DNA from: Acidimicrobiales bacterium
Lineage (GTDB): Bacteria; Actinomycetota; Acidimicrobiia; Acidimicrobiales; Iamiaceae
Direction: 5' to 3'
DNA: 7,693 nt
Assembly (NCBI GenBank): GCA_020439605.1
Contig: JAGQSI010000082.1
Location: 1 to 7,693, forward strand
Shown: in pieces, positions 1-6,380 of the stretch
How positions within the stretch are numbered: position 1 is the stretch's first letter
Layout of the letters: every line of letters begins with the position of its first letter
Translations under genes and position numbers: made by a program
Notes under the pieces: model-generated
The model's database searches: none
The model's input: the letters and a program-made list of their open reading frames with translations, nothing else
What the model was told of the DNA's origin: nothing

Positions 1-90
1 CAACTTGCGCACCTCATGCTGGCTCTTGCCACAGAAGGAACAGTACAGCAGCTTGCCGCCTTCGCTGGAATTGCTGGTATTGTCGCTCAT
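1..90 (-). CDS. clpX: ClpX N-terminus (partial): ATP-dependent unfoldase of the ClpXP protease
   Basis: Only the first 30 codons lie in the window. They begin at an ATG on the minus strand (88-90) and run off the left edge. The peptide starts [12 protein letters not shown] and continues [18 protein letters not shown]. This is the start of the ClpX zinc-binding domain: Cys17 and Cys20 form the first half of its CxxC...CxxC site, and CSFCGKSQ is characteristic of ClpX. ClpX is the hexameric AAA+ ATPase that selects and unfolds substrates and feeds them to ClpP. An in-frame TAA lies 12-10 bases upstream of the ATG and excludes a longer form; an AAGG about 8 bases upstream can serve as ribosome site. 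It follows clpP on the same strand after a 158-bp gap, so it may have its own promoter or be read through from tig-clpP. Confidence 0.9.
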   Translation of the reverse strand, partial: MSDNTSNSSEGGKLLYCSFCGKSQHEVRKL

Positions 91-248
91 TCGACTGCCT
101 TACACCCTGATACAGTTTCGCCCGTCATCTACACCACTACGATGATGACTTTTGCCGCTTTTTGCAAGTCCCGGTGGCACTAAATGGCCGATATTCCCGG
201 GGCGCGGCCGAACATCCCGGCCCCGCCAGCCCGCGGCGGATACCGCCC
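91..248. other. clpP-clpX intergenic region
   Basis: This 158-bp gap on the minus strand separates the clpP stop from the clpX start. The clpP-proximal half is very GC-rich and contains the hairpin at 201-227 plus a small perfect one at 235-247 (GGCGG, ATA loop, CCGCC). The clpX-proximal half is more AT-rich, with runs such as GCAAAAAGCGGCAAAAG on the minus strand, as expected for a promoter region. I could not find a -35/-10 pair with good spacing and do not mark one. No small gene is convincing here. Confidence 0.5.
201..227 (-). terminator. GC-rich hairpin after clpP, possible terminator
   Basis: GGCG, a C/C mismatch and GGCCG pair with CGGCC and CGCC around a 7-base loop, giving nine GC-rich pairs with one mismatch. 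It begins about 20 bases past the clpP stop on the minus strand. There is no U-run after it in that direction, so it is not a classical intrinsic terminator. It could attenuate transcription between clpP and clpX or protect the clpP 3' end. The pairing is seen; the role is a guess. Confidence 0.3.
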
Positions 249-872
249 TCAGCTACTCTTGGCCAGGGCCGCGCGGCGATCGAGAACCGCGTCTACCAGC
301 CCGTATTCCACGCTCTGCTGGGCGTTCATGAAGCGATCTCGCTCGGTGTCGCGCTCGATCACGTCCAGGCTCTGCCCGGTGTGCTCCGCCATCAGTTCGT
401 TGAGACGCTGGCGGATGATGAGTATCTCCTTGGCCTGGATCTCGATATCGGTGGCCTGACCGCCGCCAGAGGCGTACGGCTGATGGAGTAGAACCCGAGC
501 ATGAGGAAGCGCAAGGCGCTTGCCGGGGGTTCCCGCAGCTAGCAATACGGCCGCAGCAGAAGCGGCCTGACCAAAGCAAATGGTGGTGATGTCTGGCTTC
601 ACATACTGCATGGTGTCGTAGATGGCGAACAGTGCAGTGATGTCTCCGCCAGGAGAGTTGATGTAGATGTTGATGTCCTTGTCCGGGTTCTCCGACTCAA
701 GGTGCAACAACTGAGCACAGATCAGGTTTGCGATCGTGTCGTCGATCGGTGTCCCAAGGAAGATGATGTGCTCTTTCAGAAGCCGCGAGTACAGATCAAA
801 CGCCCGCTCGCCCCGGTTTGTCTGCTCAACAACCGTTGGAACCAAGTAGTTCTGGGCTGGGGGAATTGTCAC
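249..872 (-). CDS. clpP: ATP-dependent Clp protease proteolytic subunit, ClpP2-type
   Basis: ClpP is the serine peptidase that assembles into a barrel of two heptameric rings and degrades substrates fed by ClpX or ClpC in the cytoplasm. The 207-residue product is of normal family length. The catalytic triad is intact: Ser105 in GQAAS, His130 in VLLHQP and Asp179 in DTERDRF, all offset by 8 from E. coli mature numbering (97/122/171). The oxyanion-side motif NSPGGD is at 72-77. The segment [18 protein letters not shown] resembles mycobacterial ClpP2 rather than ClpP1. The start is GTG at 870-872, overlapping the tig stop by one base (TAGTG), with AGAGG 7 bases upstream inside tig, so translation is probably coupled. 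Most actinobacteria have a clpP1-clpP2 pair between tig and clpX; only one is present here, so any partner must be elsewhere. Confidence 0.97.
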   Translation of the reverse strand: MTIPPAQNYLVPTVVEQTNRGERAFDLYSRLLKEHIIFLGTPIDDTIANLICAQLLHLESENPDKDINIYINSPGGDITALFAIYDTMQYVKPDITTICFGQAASAAAVLLAAGTPGKRLALPHARVLLHQPYASGGGQATDIEIQAKEILIIRQRLNELMAEHTGQSLDVIERDTERDRFMNAQQSVEYGLVDAVLDRRAALAKSS

Positions 873-2245
873 TAGTTTTCCTCTGAATCTTCTTCGACGT
901 TTTCTTCGTCTGGAGTGCTATCGGCAGTTGGAGGGGCAATCTCTAGGGCTGCCCGATCAATGGTGTTACCCGCTTCATCAACTAGCTCAACCTTCGATAC
1001 GAGCCACTCGAGGGCTTTGCGGGTACGTAGATCAGAGCGTACCGCCGCGAGTTGCCCATTGCGTTCGATTTGTTTGCGAACCTTCGCGACTTTCTCGCCG
1101 ACTCGTTGCGCAACAGCCTCAAGTTCGGCCTCGAGCTCGTGCTCGGCTACCTCGATGGCTTCCTTCAAAGCCACAGCACGCAAGGCAAGGTCTACCTTGA
1201 CACCCTGAGTTGCTGCCTCACGGAGCTCGGCAACCCATGATTCCTGGTCCTGGCCAACCCCGGCGAGATACTGCTCGATTCCAACACCTTGGGCCTGCAA
1301 ACGCATGGCGAGGTCCTGGAGACGGTTCTGGAACTCCTGGTCCACCAGAGCCTCAGGAATGTCCTCGTCCACCAATTCGCCGAGGGCTTCGGCAGTCTTT
1401 TGGTTGATGGCCATGGAGGCTTGGATCTTCTTGACCATCGACATGCGATTGGACAGGTCCTCACGCAGTTCAGCCATCGTCTCGAATTCGGATGCTTCCT
1501 TGGCGAAATCATCGTCGGCTTCGGGAAGAACCTTCTCCTGAATGTCTTTGACGGTGAGCTTGAAATCGATCTGAGCCTCGTCCGGATCAGGATGGTCGGC
1601 CTTGAACTCCAAGACGTCTCCCGTCTTGGTGCCAGCTAGCTGATCGTCGAACTCCTCAACAATGTTTCCGCTGCCAAGCTCATAGAGATAGTCATCGGCA
1701 GTAAGCCCGGCAACAGGCTCGCCGTCTTGTGAGCCTTCGATATCGAGGGTGATCTGATCTCCGCTTTGAGCGGGACGTTCCACCGATTCAAGGGTTGAGA
1801 AGCTGTTGCGAAGATGTTCAATGCGCTCCTCGACCTCTTCTTCAGTGGCCTCAGGGCTGGGAATCTCGACACGCAGGTTCTCGTAACCGCCGGCGTTGAC
1901 CTCGGGCCGTACCTCTACAACAGCAGTGAAGCTGACGTCTCCGCCTTCTTCTCCACCGGTGATCTCGAACTCCGGCTGGGCGATGACGTCCACGTCGTGC
2001 TCATCCACGGCTTGCAGGTAGTACTTGGGCACCGAACGCTCAAGCGCTTCGATCCGCGCTGCCTCTAGCCCGATTCGGGCTTCAAGCACCTTTCGTGGTG
2101 CTTTGCCGGGACGGAACCCGGGCAGACGAACCTCGCGGGCGATCTGGCGAAATGCCTCGTTGATGTCGGTTTCGAATTCCGACTCGGTGACCGCGACTGA
2201 CAGCTTTACTTTGTTGCCCTCAAGGGCTTCGACCGTTGACTCCAT
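872..2245 (-). CDS. tig: Trigger factor, ribosome-associated chaperone and peptidyl-prolyl isomerase
   Basis: Trigger factor binds ribosomal protein L23 at the tunnel exit and shields nascent chains. The 457-residue product has the usual three parts: an N-terminal ribosome-binding domain with the signature GFRPGK at 43-48 (same numbering as E. coli GFRKGK); an FKBP-like PPIase domain at about 150-240 ([10 protein letters not shown] to FKLTVKDI); and a long helical C-terminal arm domain at about 245-430. It ends in an acidic tail (residues 431-457) rich in Glu and Asp. The start chosen is the ATG at 2243-2245 because [17 protein letters not shown] matches the family N-terminus. An in-frame ATG 30 codons upstream would add a Ser/Arg-rich extension unlike any trigger factor. 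No good Shine-Dalgarno precedes the ATG; a hairpin sits there instead. It is the first gene of the tig-clpP(-clpX) block. Confidence 0.95.
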   Translation of the reverse strand: MESTVEALEGNKVKLSVAVTESEFETDINEAFRQIAREVRLPGFRPGKAPRKVLEARIGLEAARIEALERSVPKYYLQAVDEHDVDVIAQPEFEITGGEEGGDVSFTAVVEVRPEVNAGGYENLRVEIPSPEATEEEVEERIEHLRNSFSTLESVERPAQSGDQITLDIEGSQDGEPVAGLTADDYLYELGSGNIVEEFDDQLAGTKTGDVLEFKADHPDPDEAQIDFKLTVKDIQEKVLPEADDDFAKEASEFETMAELREDLSNRMSMVKKIQASMAINQKTAEALGELVDEDIPEALVDQEFQNRLQDLAMRLQAQGVGIEQYLAGVGQDQESWVAELREAATQGVKVDLALRAVALKEAIEVAEHELEAELEAVAQRVGEKVAKVRKQIERNGQLAAVRSDLRTRKALEWLVSKVELVDEAGNTIDRAALEIAPPTADSTPDEENVEEDSEEN

Positions 2246-2247
2246 GA

Positions 2248-2283
2248 GGGACGCGAGCCTATCCGAGCCACAAGGGGCGTCCC
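2248..2283 (-). repeat. Inverted repeat in the tig leader
   Basis: GGGACGC (2248-2254) and GCGTCCC (2277-2283) are perfect 7-bp inverted copies 22 bases apart. On the tig transcript the stem would close two bases before the start codon and place the only purine-rich element (GGATAGG) in the loop. It could modulate translation initiation of tig. The repeat is seen directly; function is speculative and a 7-bp match in GC-rich DNA could be chance. Confidence 0.3.
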
Positions 2284-2390
2284 GAACCGACGAAGCGGAG
2301 CTTCTCGAATGAAACCGAACCTGCGGACTCAGCATCGAGCTCGACTAGCCCAAACTCGCTCATGGGCACCATCTCTTCACGCCCGTCATT

Positions 2391-2404
2391 ACATATACCG
2401 TTTA
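2391..2404. promoter_or_regulatory. Candidate promoter core for alkD and/or tig
   Basis: The segment ACATATACCGTTTA is the most AT-rich stretch of the divergent region. On the plus strand TATACC (2394-2399) could be a -10 element with initiation at or next to the alkD ATG at 2408, which would suit a leaderless or near-leaderless message because no Shine-Dalgarno with proper spacing is present. On the minus strand the same bases read TATATGTAAT and could serve tig. No convincing -35 box was found on either strand. Confidence 0.25.
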
Positions 2405-2407
2405 GGG

Positions 2408-3187
2408 ATGGAGCTCGATGCAAGCTCGGTCACAGCGGAGATAGCCGTCTCACTTCGCCAGAAGGCTGACCCCGAACGGGCTCAAGGCGCCAAGGCGTAC
2501 CTGAAGAGCTCATTGGAACACATCGGAGTTCGAGTTCCAGAGATTCGCTCCATCGCCAACGCAGCGTTGCCAAGACGTTCTATGCCCAGTCGTGAACTCA
2601 TCTTGGATGTAGTTGATGTGCTCTGGGCACAGCCAGTTCACGAGTTCCGGCTAGCGGCCTGCCATGTCCTCGTGGAACACGGTTCCGAGTTGACGCTCAC
2701 CGATCTAAACCTCGTGGAGTCAATGATCCGAGAGTCAAAGACATGGGCACTCGTGGATGTTCTCGCTGGAGATGTCGCATGGCAGATAGTTGCGGCCGAA
2801 CCCACACCTGCTGTGCCCGTTCTGGACAGATGGAACTGCGACGCCGATTTCTGGTTGCGCCGTGCATCAGTGCTGTCGCTGCTGCGCCCGCTTCGTGCTG
2901 GCGGTGGAGATTGGCCACTGTTTTGTCGCTACGCAGACAACCTCTGGGAAGACAAGGAGTTCTTCGTTCGCAAAGCACTCGGCTGGGTGTTGCGAGACAC
3001 CGCCAAGAAACGACCTGACATGGTCTTTGAATGGCTGCTACCTCGCGCTGCTAGCGCATCGGGCGTGACCATTCGAGAAGCCATCAAGCCTCTGAGCGCT
3101 CCACAACGTGAGGCCATTGCCGCACAACGAAGCAGCCCACCATCGAGCTCATGGCCACCAGCGCATCCAAATTCAGGAAATGCCTAG
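2408..3187 (+). CDS. AlkD-like DNA alkylation repair enzyme (HEAT-repeat DNA glycosylase)
   Basis: AlkD-family glycosylases excise bulky or cationic alkylated purines (3-methyladenine, 7-methylguanine types) without flipping the base, using a superhelix of HEAT-like helical repeats. The 259-residue product has the family hallmarks: a Trp-x3-Asp pair at W113/D117 in KTWALVD, and W193 in KALGWVLRD. These correspond to the W109, D113 and W187 DNA-contacting and catalytic residues of Bacillus cereus AlkD. EFFVRKALGW and TIREAIKPL are also typical. The start is the ATG at 2408 (MELDASSV); an in-frame ATG at 2309 would add 33 Arg-rich residues with no family match. AGGG abuts the ATG, too close to act as a ribosome site. 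The last ~19 residues (from RSSPPSSSW) are low-complexity Ser/Pro and lie beyond the normal family end. The 3' end overlaps the convergent NERD-helicase gene by 15 bp. Confidence 0.87.
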   Translation: MELDASSVTAEIAVSLRQKADPERAQGAKAYLKSSLEHIGVRVPEIRSIANAALPRRSMPSRELILDVVDVLWAQPVHEFRLAACHVLVEHGSELTLTDLNLVESMIRESKTWALVDVLAGDVAWQIVAAEPTPAVPVLDRWNCDADFWLRRASVLSLLRPLRAGGGDWPLFCRYADNLWEDKEFFVRKALGWVLRDTAKKRPDMVFEWLLPRAASASGVTIREAIKPLSAPQREAIAAQRSSPPSSSWPPAHPNSGNA

Positions 3188-4762
3188 GCGGTCTCCGACG
3201 ACCTTCGGGGCTACCACCGACAGTTCGCTTATGGCTCGACTGACCCCCACATAGAGAAGTCCGTCTGGTACCTCTTGGTCTGCCACAAGAACCACGGTGT
3301 CGAACTCCATTCCCTTCACGCGGTGGACGTTCTCGCAGACAACCAACCCGTCGCCACGGTTCTCCCATCTCACCAGCGTTTCGATGTTCAACAACGAGTC
3401 GCGCAGCGCACTCGAAAACGTGAGAATCGCTATTCTTGAAGGGTCTCGACCTTCATCTTCCAACAACCATTGGAGCTCGTCGCGGACCGTCTCGATAACC
3501 GCTTCTACATCTGAATGCGGTACTGGCTGAAAACGTTCACTCAGAGCTTCGGGAGCAACTGCGGGCGCGGCAGCCCCATTGAGTCTTCTCCTCAGTATTC
3601 GAGCAATCTGTTGAGCATTGCGACAATTCATCACCAGCTCACACGTGGTCCAGCCCGAATCATCATCTGGCACCTCAAAGCCTCGGACATAGAGTTCCTG
3701 CGCTGGATCGGCAACCACGAGCAGACGCCCGCCCTCGTTGAGCAATCCCTCAAGCATCTCCAACCATTCCGGGGAGAAGTCCTGACCTTCATCAACAACG
3801 ATCGTGTCGTATCTCTCGGTCACTTTCGACCAGTGCTCTCGGAGGTGTGCTGGCACCACGTTGGTCCACCAGTCGTGCCCAGCATCTTCGGGAATCGGAA
3901 GCGGCTCCATACCCAGGAGCGAAAGGGCAAGGCGTAGAAATGGCCCAGCGGTCAGTTCTTCAAAAGGCAGGTCCTCTATCACCTGAGCAGCGAGCGGTTC
4001 GTTGTAGCAGGTGAACAAGACGTCCTGATCGTCAAATATCGCTCGACGAACCCACTGCTCTGCGAGTCGCGTTTTTCCGGTGCCGGCGGCCCCGAGAACA
4101 AGAACTCGCTTGTTCCGGTCCAAGGTCTCCACAGCCCCAACCTGGCTACGACAGATCGCATCCAAACGATGCCTGGAGAACTCTGCTTGGGCATTGGGCT
4201 GGGGATCGAAGCTGACGTCGGGACGCAGCATCTCAATGATCTCAGCAACGTCCTCGGCGTCGAGCTGAACGGTGTCCACCACAGTGAAAGCGAGTCTTGT
4301 CACGGCATCTGCCATGTCATTCATCGACTCTGCTGTGAGAATCTGGTCTCGCTTCAGGTCTGTGCCGAGGTTCGCCCGCACTTCGGCGACGTTGGGGAGC
4401 GCTATCCCGTAAGCAACCTTTATCTTTCCAAGACCCTCAATGTTTCTAATTCTGTCTCGCAGGACATAGGAATTGTCGTGGGCCTGAGCGGGGGGCTGCG
4501 GCATCATCTTCTGCCCACGCGAGTACCAGACCCCCTGACGAATCTCAGGTTGATGGCCCTTCACCTCTAGATCCACAACACCATGGTTCTGATGAATGAG
4601 AACCACGTCGAGCTCATGATCTCTGGTCGATGCCTTAATGACAACGTTTGGCAGAACGAACCAGCCGTCTGAGAGACCATGCACACATGAGTCCAGAACT
4701 CGTCGTTCCTCGGCGTTGCGAAGAGTCGTCATGTCAAAGTCCTCTGGTACCAGCCTCGCCAC
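3173..4762 (-). CDS. NERD-domain / UvrD-Rep-like SF1 helicase fusion
   Basis: The 529-residue product joins a nuclease-related domain to a superfamily 1 helicase core. Residues about 15-120 are the NERD domain: AEERRVL at 17-23, then ELD (D52) and DLEVKG, whose E66-x-K68 is the catalytic-type pair of restriction-endonuclease folds. The helicase shows Walker A GAAGTGKT (224-231), motif Ia-like LFTCYNEPLA, Walker B VVDEGQD (322-328), motif III VADPAQELY (350-358), motif IV-like NCRNAQQI (379-386), motif V VHRVKGMEFD (479-488) and motif VI YVGVSRA (504-510). Only about 90 residues separate motifs IV and V, so a UvrD-like 2B domain appears to be missing. The start is GTG at 4760-4762, giving the typical NERD opening MARLVPEDFD, with AGGGGG 8 bases upstream; the longer TTG frame from 4873 would run through an inverted repeat. 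Role is likely DNA repair or anti-phage defence; the substrate is unknown. Confidence 0.9.
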   Translation of the reverse strand: MARLVPEDFDMTTLRNAEERRVLDSCVHGLSDGWFVLPNVVIKASTRDHELDVVLIHQNHGVVDLEVKGHQPEIRQGVWYSRGQKMMPQPPAQAHDNSYVLRDRIRNIEGLGKIKVAYGIALPNVAEVRANLGTDLKRDQILTAESMNDMADAVTRLAFTVVDTVQLDAEDVAEIIEMLRPDVSFDPQPNAQAEFSRHRLDAICRSQVGAVETLDRNKRVLVLGAAGTGKTRLAEQWVRRAIFDDQDVLFTCYNEPLAAQVIEDLPFEELTAGPFLRLALSLLGMEPLPIPEDAGHDWWTNVVPAHLREHWSKVTERYDTIVVDEGQDFSPEWLEMLEGLLNEGGRLLVVADPAQELYVRGFEVPDDDSGWTTCELVMNCRNAQQIARILRRRLNGAAAPAVAPEALSERFQPVPHSDVEAVIETVRDELQWLLEDEGRDPSRIAILTFSSALRDSLLNIETLVRWENRGDGLVVCENVHRVKGMEFDTVVLVADQEVPDGLLYVGVSRAISELSVVAPKVVGDRLGIS

Positions 4763-4770
4763 CTTGACGA

Positions 4771-4776
4771 CCCCCT
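4771..4776 (-). promoter_or_regulatory. Ribosome binding site deciding the NERD-helicase start
   Basis: AGGGGG on the minus strand lies 8 bases before the GTG at 4762. It supports that start over the upstream in-frame TTG, which lacks such a site. Confidence 0.65.
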
Positions 4777-4836
4777 GTCCGAGCCCGGCCGTCGGGCTCA
4801 GAGCCGATGGTAGACACTCATCACGTGCCCGGTGAC

Positions 4837-4887
4837 GAACCTGCAGTGATTTGGGTGAATACGACGAAACCAAATCACTGCAGGTTC
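4837..4887. repeat. Perfect 18-bp inverted repeat with 15-base loop
   Basis: GAACCTGCAGTGATTTGG (4837-4854) is followed, after 15 bases, by its exact reverse complement (4870-4887). Neither arm extends further. It lies in the divergent region between the NERD-helicase gene and the MauE operon, about 75 bases from the former start and 90 from the latter. No T-run follows on either strand, so it is not a standard intrinsic terminator. Each arm includes the palindrome CTGCAG. It could be a large operator, a leader-RNA hairpin, or a REP- or MITE-like mobile repeat; copies elsewhere in the genome would decide. Confidence 0.8.
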
Positions 4888-4960
4888 AAGCCGGCAACTG
4901 CGTTTTGGCGACAGTTTCTCGCCTGAATGCCCCCGAACGACGCGCCACAACCTGAGTTAG

Positions 4961-4966
4961 TACTAT
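4961..4966 (+). promoter_or_regulatory. Candidate -10 box for the mauE-like operon
   Basis: TACTAT lies 8 bases before the ATG at 4975, a spacing that would start a leaderless transcript on the initiator codon. No Shine-Dalgarno precedes that ATG and no clear -35 is seen, so this is tentative. If 4927 were the true start, these bases would encode a run of rare AT-rich codons (TTA GTA CTA), which is an argument for regulatory rather than coding use. Confidence 0.25.
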
Positions 4967-4974
4967 TCGCGGTC

Positions 4975-5529
4975 ATGGCAGCGCTTTCAGGTCCCCTATT
5001 TGCTGCTGCCTTGCTTCTTGTCGTCGCTGGCGCCACCAAATTGCTGCGCCCCAACCAGACCAGGATCGCTCTGCGCCAGGCAGAGCTACCGAACGGTCGC
5101 GGAGCGGTTCAGCTACTCGGCCTTGCAGAAGTAGCAATCGGAACCGCTGCGATCCTCGCTGGAGGGCCGGTTCCCGCAGCGTTAGCTGCAATCGCCTACG
5201 GCGGATTCGCTTGGTTCGCTGTGCGTATTCAAGCCAAGACCCAAGACACTCCGGACTGTGGCTGCTTTGGATCCAAGAGCGCTCCGGTGGGCAAGGTCCA
5301 TGTAGGTCTCAACTTGGCGATTGCCGGGATCTGTGCCTTGGCGATTGCGTTGCCCTCAGATTCAGCTTTGAGTGCCACCAACACACCTTGGGCGGGAGTT
5401 CCGTTTGTGGCCCTGACCCTTCTCCTTTGCGCCTTGATCTACGCGGCGCTCACTTCGCTGCCCCTCGCTCTCAGCGCTGCAGCGGCTCACAAGTCAACCC
5501 TCTCGCATTCTCACGGAGCTACCACGTGA
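4975..5529 (+). CDS. MauE/DoxX-family integral membrane protein
   Basis: The protein is a MauE-family membrane protein. In methylotrophs MauE acts with MauD to deliver correct disulfides to the periplasmic methylamine dehydrogenase light chain. From the ATG at 4975 it has 184 residues; hydrophobic stretches suggest four to five membrane spans, the first carrying the VVAGATKLLRP motif common to MauE/DoxX proteins. A CGCFG motif (Cys95 and Cys97 from this start) sits in the loop before the fourth span and is the likely redox pair. The tail is His-rich (HKSTLSHSHG). An ATG at 4927 would add 16 residues; I prefer 4975 because the family N-terminus aligns there and the upstream codons are unusual, but neither start has a clear ribosome site. 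Its TGA overlaps the next gene's GTG (GTGA), so the two are coupled. Confidence 0.85.
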   Translation: MAALSGPLFAAALLLVVAGATKLLRPNQTRIALRQAELPNGRGAVQLLGLAEVAIGTAAILAGGPVPAALAAIAYGGFAWFAVRIQAKTQDTPDCGCFGSKSAPVGKVHVGLNLAIAGICALAIALPSDSALSATNTPWAGVPFVALTLLLCALIYAALTSLPLALSAAAAHKSTLSHSHGATT

Positions 5530-6380
5530 CCGCACTTATCGTTCTCCTAACTGCGGTCGTCGCTGTATTGGGACTGCTAGTAGTCGGTGTCCTCAAAACA
5601 CACGCTGAGATACTCAAGAGGCTTCACGACCTCGGCGCTGGTATAGAACCGGGCGAAAGCTCAGCGGACGCTCAACCCAGCCCGCCTCCAACTCCCATCA
5701 CCAGCAGAGACGACTTCCAGGTCATGCCACAGGTCCCTGCCCCACCCGAGCGAGAACACTTCGGAGGTGCAGCAGATCTGGTGGGGCTAGCTCCCGGGGG
5801 CAAGGATGCTGTGAGCATCCGAATCCAAGGAGTGGAACAGGACACGATCGTTGCCTTCCTCTCAAGTGGCTGCGTTACCTGTCAGAAGTTCTGGGATGCA
5901 TTTGCCAAGCCCCGCAAATTGAAGCTGCCCAAAGGCACGAGACTCGTAGTGGTTACCAAGGGACCTGAGGCTGAAAGCCCGTCATCGGTGGCGAAGCTGG
6001 CTCCCACAACGTTTCCGACGGTCATGACTACCGATGCATTCACCGACTACGACATTCCAGGATCGCCCTACTTCGTTTACGTCCATGGCCCCAGTGGACG
6101 GGTTCGTGGAGAAGGCACCGGCCCAGATTGGGATCAGGTCCGGGCACTCCTGGAACAAGCAACGGTGGATGCGGGGCTAACAGGTGCGCTCGAGGACCAG
6201 CAGGTTGCAAAGCCAAATGCCGACCAAGCCCGTGAAGAGCGAATCGATCGTGAGCTCTGGGCCGCAGGAGTCCAACCCGGTGACCCCAGCCTCTACTCGC
6301 TCACACAGCAAGACGAACACTCCCACGATGACGCCGGTCACACCGGTGGCGCCGAATCCGCAAAGATAGTGAAGTCATGA
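5526..6380 (+). CDS. Membrane-anchored thioredoxin-like protein, MauD-like
   Basis: This is a 284-residue thiol-disulfide oxidoreductase, expected to act outside the membrane on exported proteins together with the MauE-like protein. Residues 3-23 form one uncharged membrane anchor. A Pro-rich linker follows (about 41-75, including PSPPPTP), then a thioredoxin fold at about 95-215 with the active site CVTC (Cys116, Cys119) after VAFLSSG and a probable cis-Pro181 in GSPYFVYV. The C-terminal extension (about 216-284) is charged and ends with a His/Asp-rich patch (DEHSHDDAGH) that might bind metal. The start is GTG at 5526, within GTGA, with GGAG 7 bases upstream; the frame is open further upstream to 5211 but that part is mauE read in another frame. 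Its stop overlaps the next ATG (ATGA). MauD is the nearest named relative by context; full-length orthology is not claimed. Confidence 0.86.
   Translation: MTALIVLLTAVVAVLGLLVVGVLKTHAEILKRLHDLGAGIEPGESSADAQPSPPPTPITSRDDFQVMPQVPAPPEREHFGGAADLVGLAPGGKDAVSIRIQGVEQDTIVAFLSSGCVTCQKFWDAFAKPRKLKLPKGTRLVVVTKGPEAESPSSVAKLAPTTFPTVMTTDAFTDYDIPGSPYFVYVHGPSGRVRGEGTGPDWDQVRALLEQATVDAGLTGALEDQQVAKPNADQAREERIDRELWAAGVQPGDPSLYSLTQQDEHSHDDAGHTGGAESAKIVKS

Larger units (their letters stand above)
2246..2407. other. tig / alkD divergent intergenic region
   Basis: This 162-bp region lies between the divergently transcribed tig and alkD-like genes. It should hold promoters for both strands. The AT-richest segment is 2388-2403 (CATTACATATACCGTT), near alkD. 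It also holds an inverted repeat next to the tig start, listed separately. The gap is about the size of a tRNA plus flanks, but I could not fold any cloverleaf or see a T-loop GTTCRANNC in a sensible place. Confidence 0.5.

Noticed and set aside
124..149. Weak inverted repeat GTCATC...GATGAC upstream of clpX
   Set aside because: Only 6 bp with a 14-base spacer; not distinguishable from chance and not matched to a known ClgR-type operator.
1289..1639. 116-codon plus-strand open frame opposite tig
   Set aside because: It is antisense to a well-supported trigger factor, has no recognisable domain and is typical of shadow frames in GC-rich DNA.
2246..2335. 30-codon upstream extension of trigger factor
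   Set aside because: The family N-terminus begins at the ATG at 2245 ([10 protein letters not shown]); the extension is Ser/Arg-rich and crosses the leader inverted repeat.
2309..2407. 33-codon upstream extension of the AlkD-like frame
   Set aside because: The added residues are Arg-rich and unlike the family; the ATG at 2408 gives the expected N-terminus.
3515..4570. Plus-strand open frames (140 and 133 codons) opposite the NERD-helicase gene
   Set aside because: The minus-strand protein has a full set of helicase motifs across this span; the opposite frames show no family features.
4763..4873. 37-codon upstream extension of the NERD-helicase from a TTG
   Set aside because: The GTG at 4762 has AGGGGG at good spacing and gives the standard opening MARLVPEDFD; the longer version would translate through the inverted repeat.
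5211..5525. Upstream extension of the thioredoxin frame inside the mauE-like gene
   Set aside because: It is the shadow of mauE in another frame; the GTG within GTGA at 5526 has a ribosome site and begins the membrane anchor.
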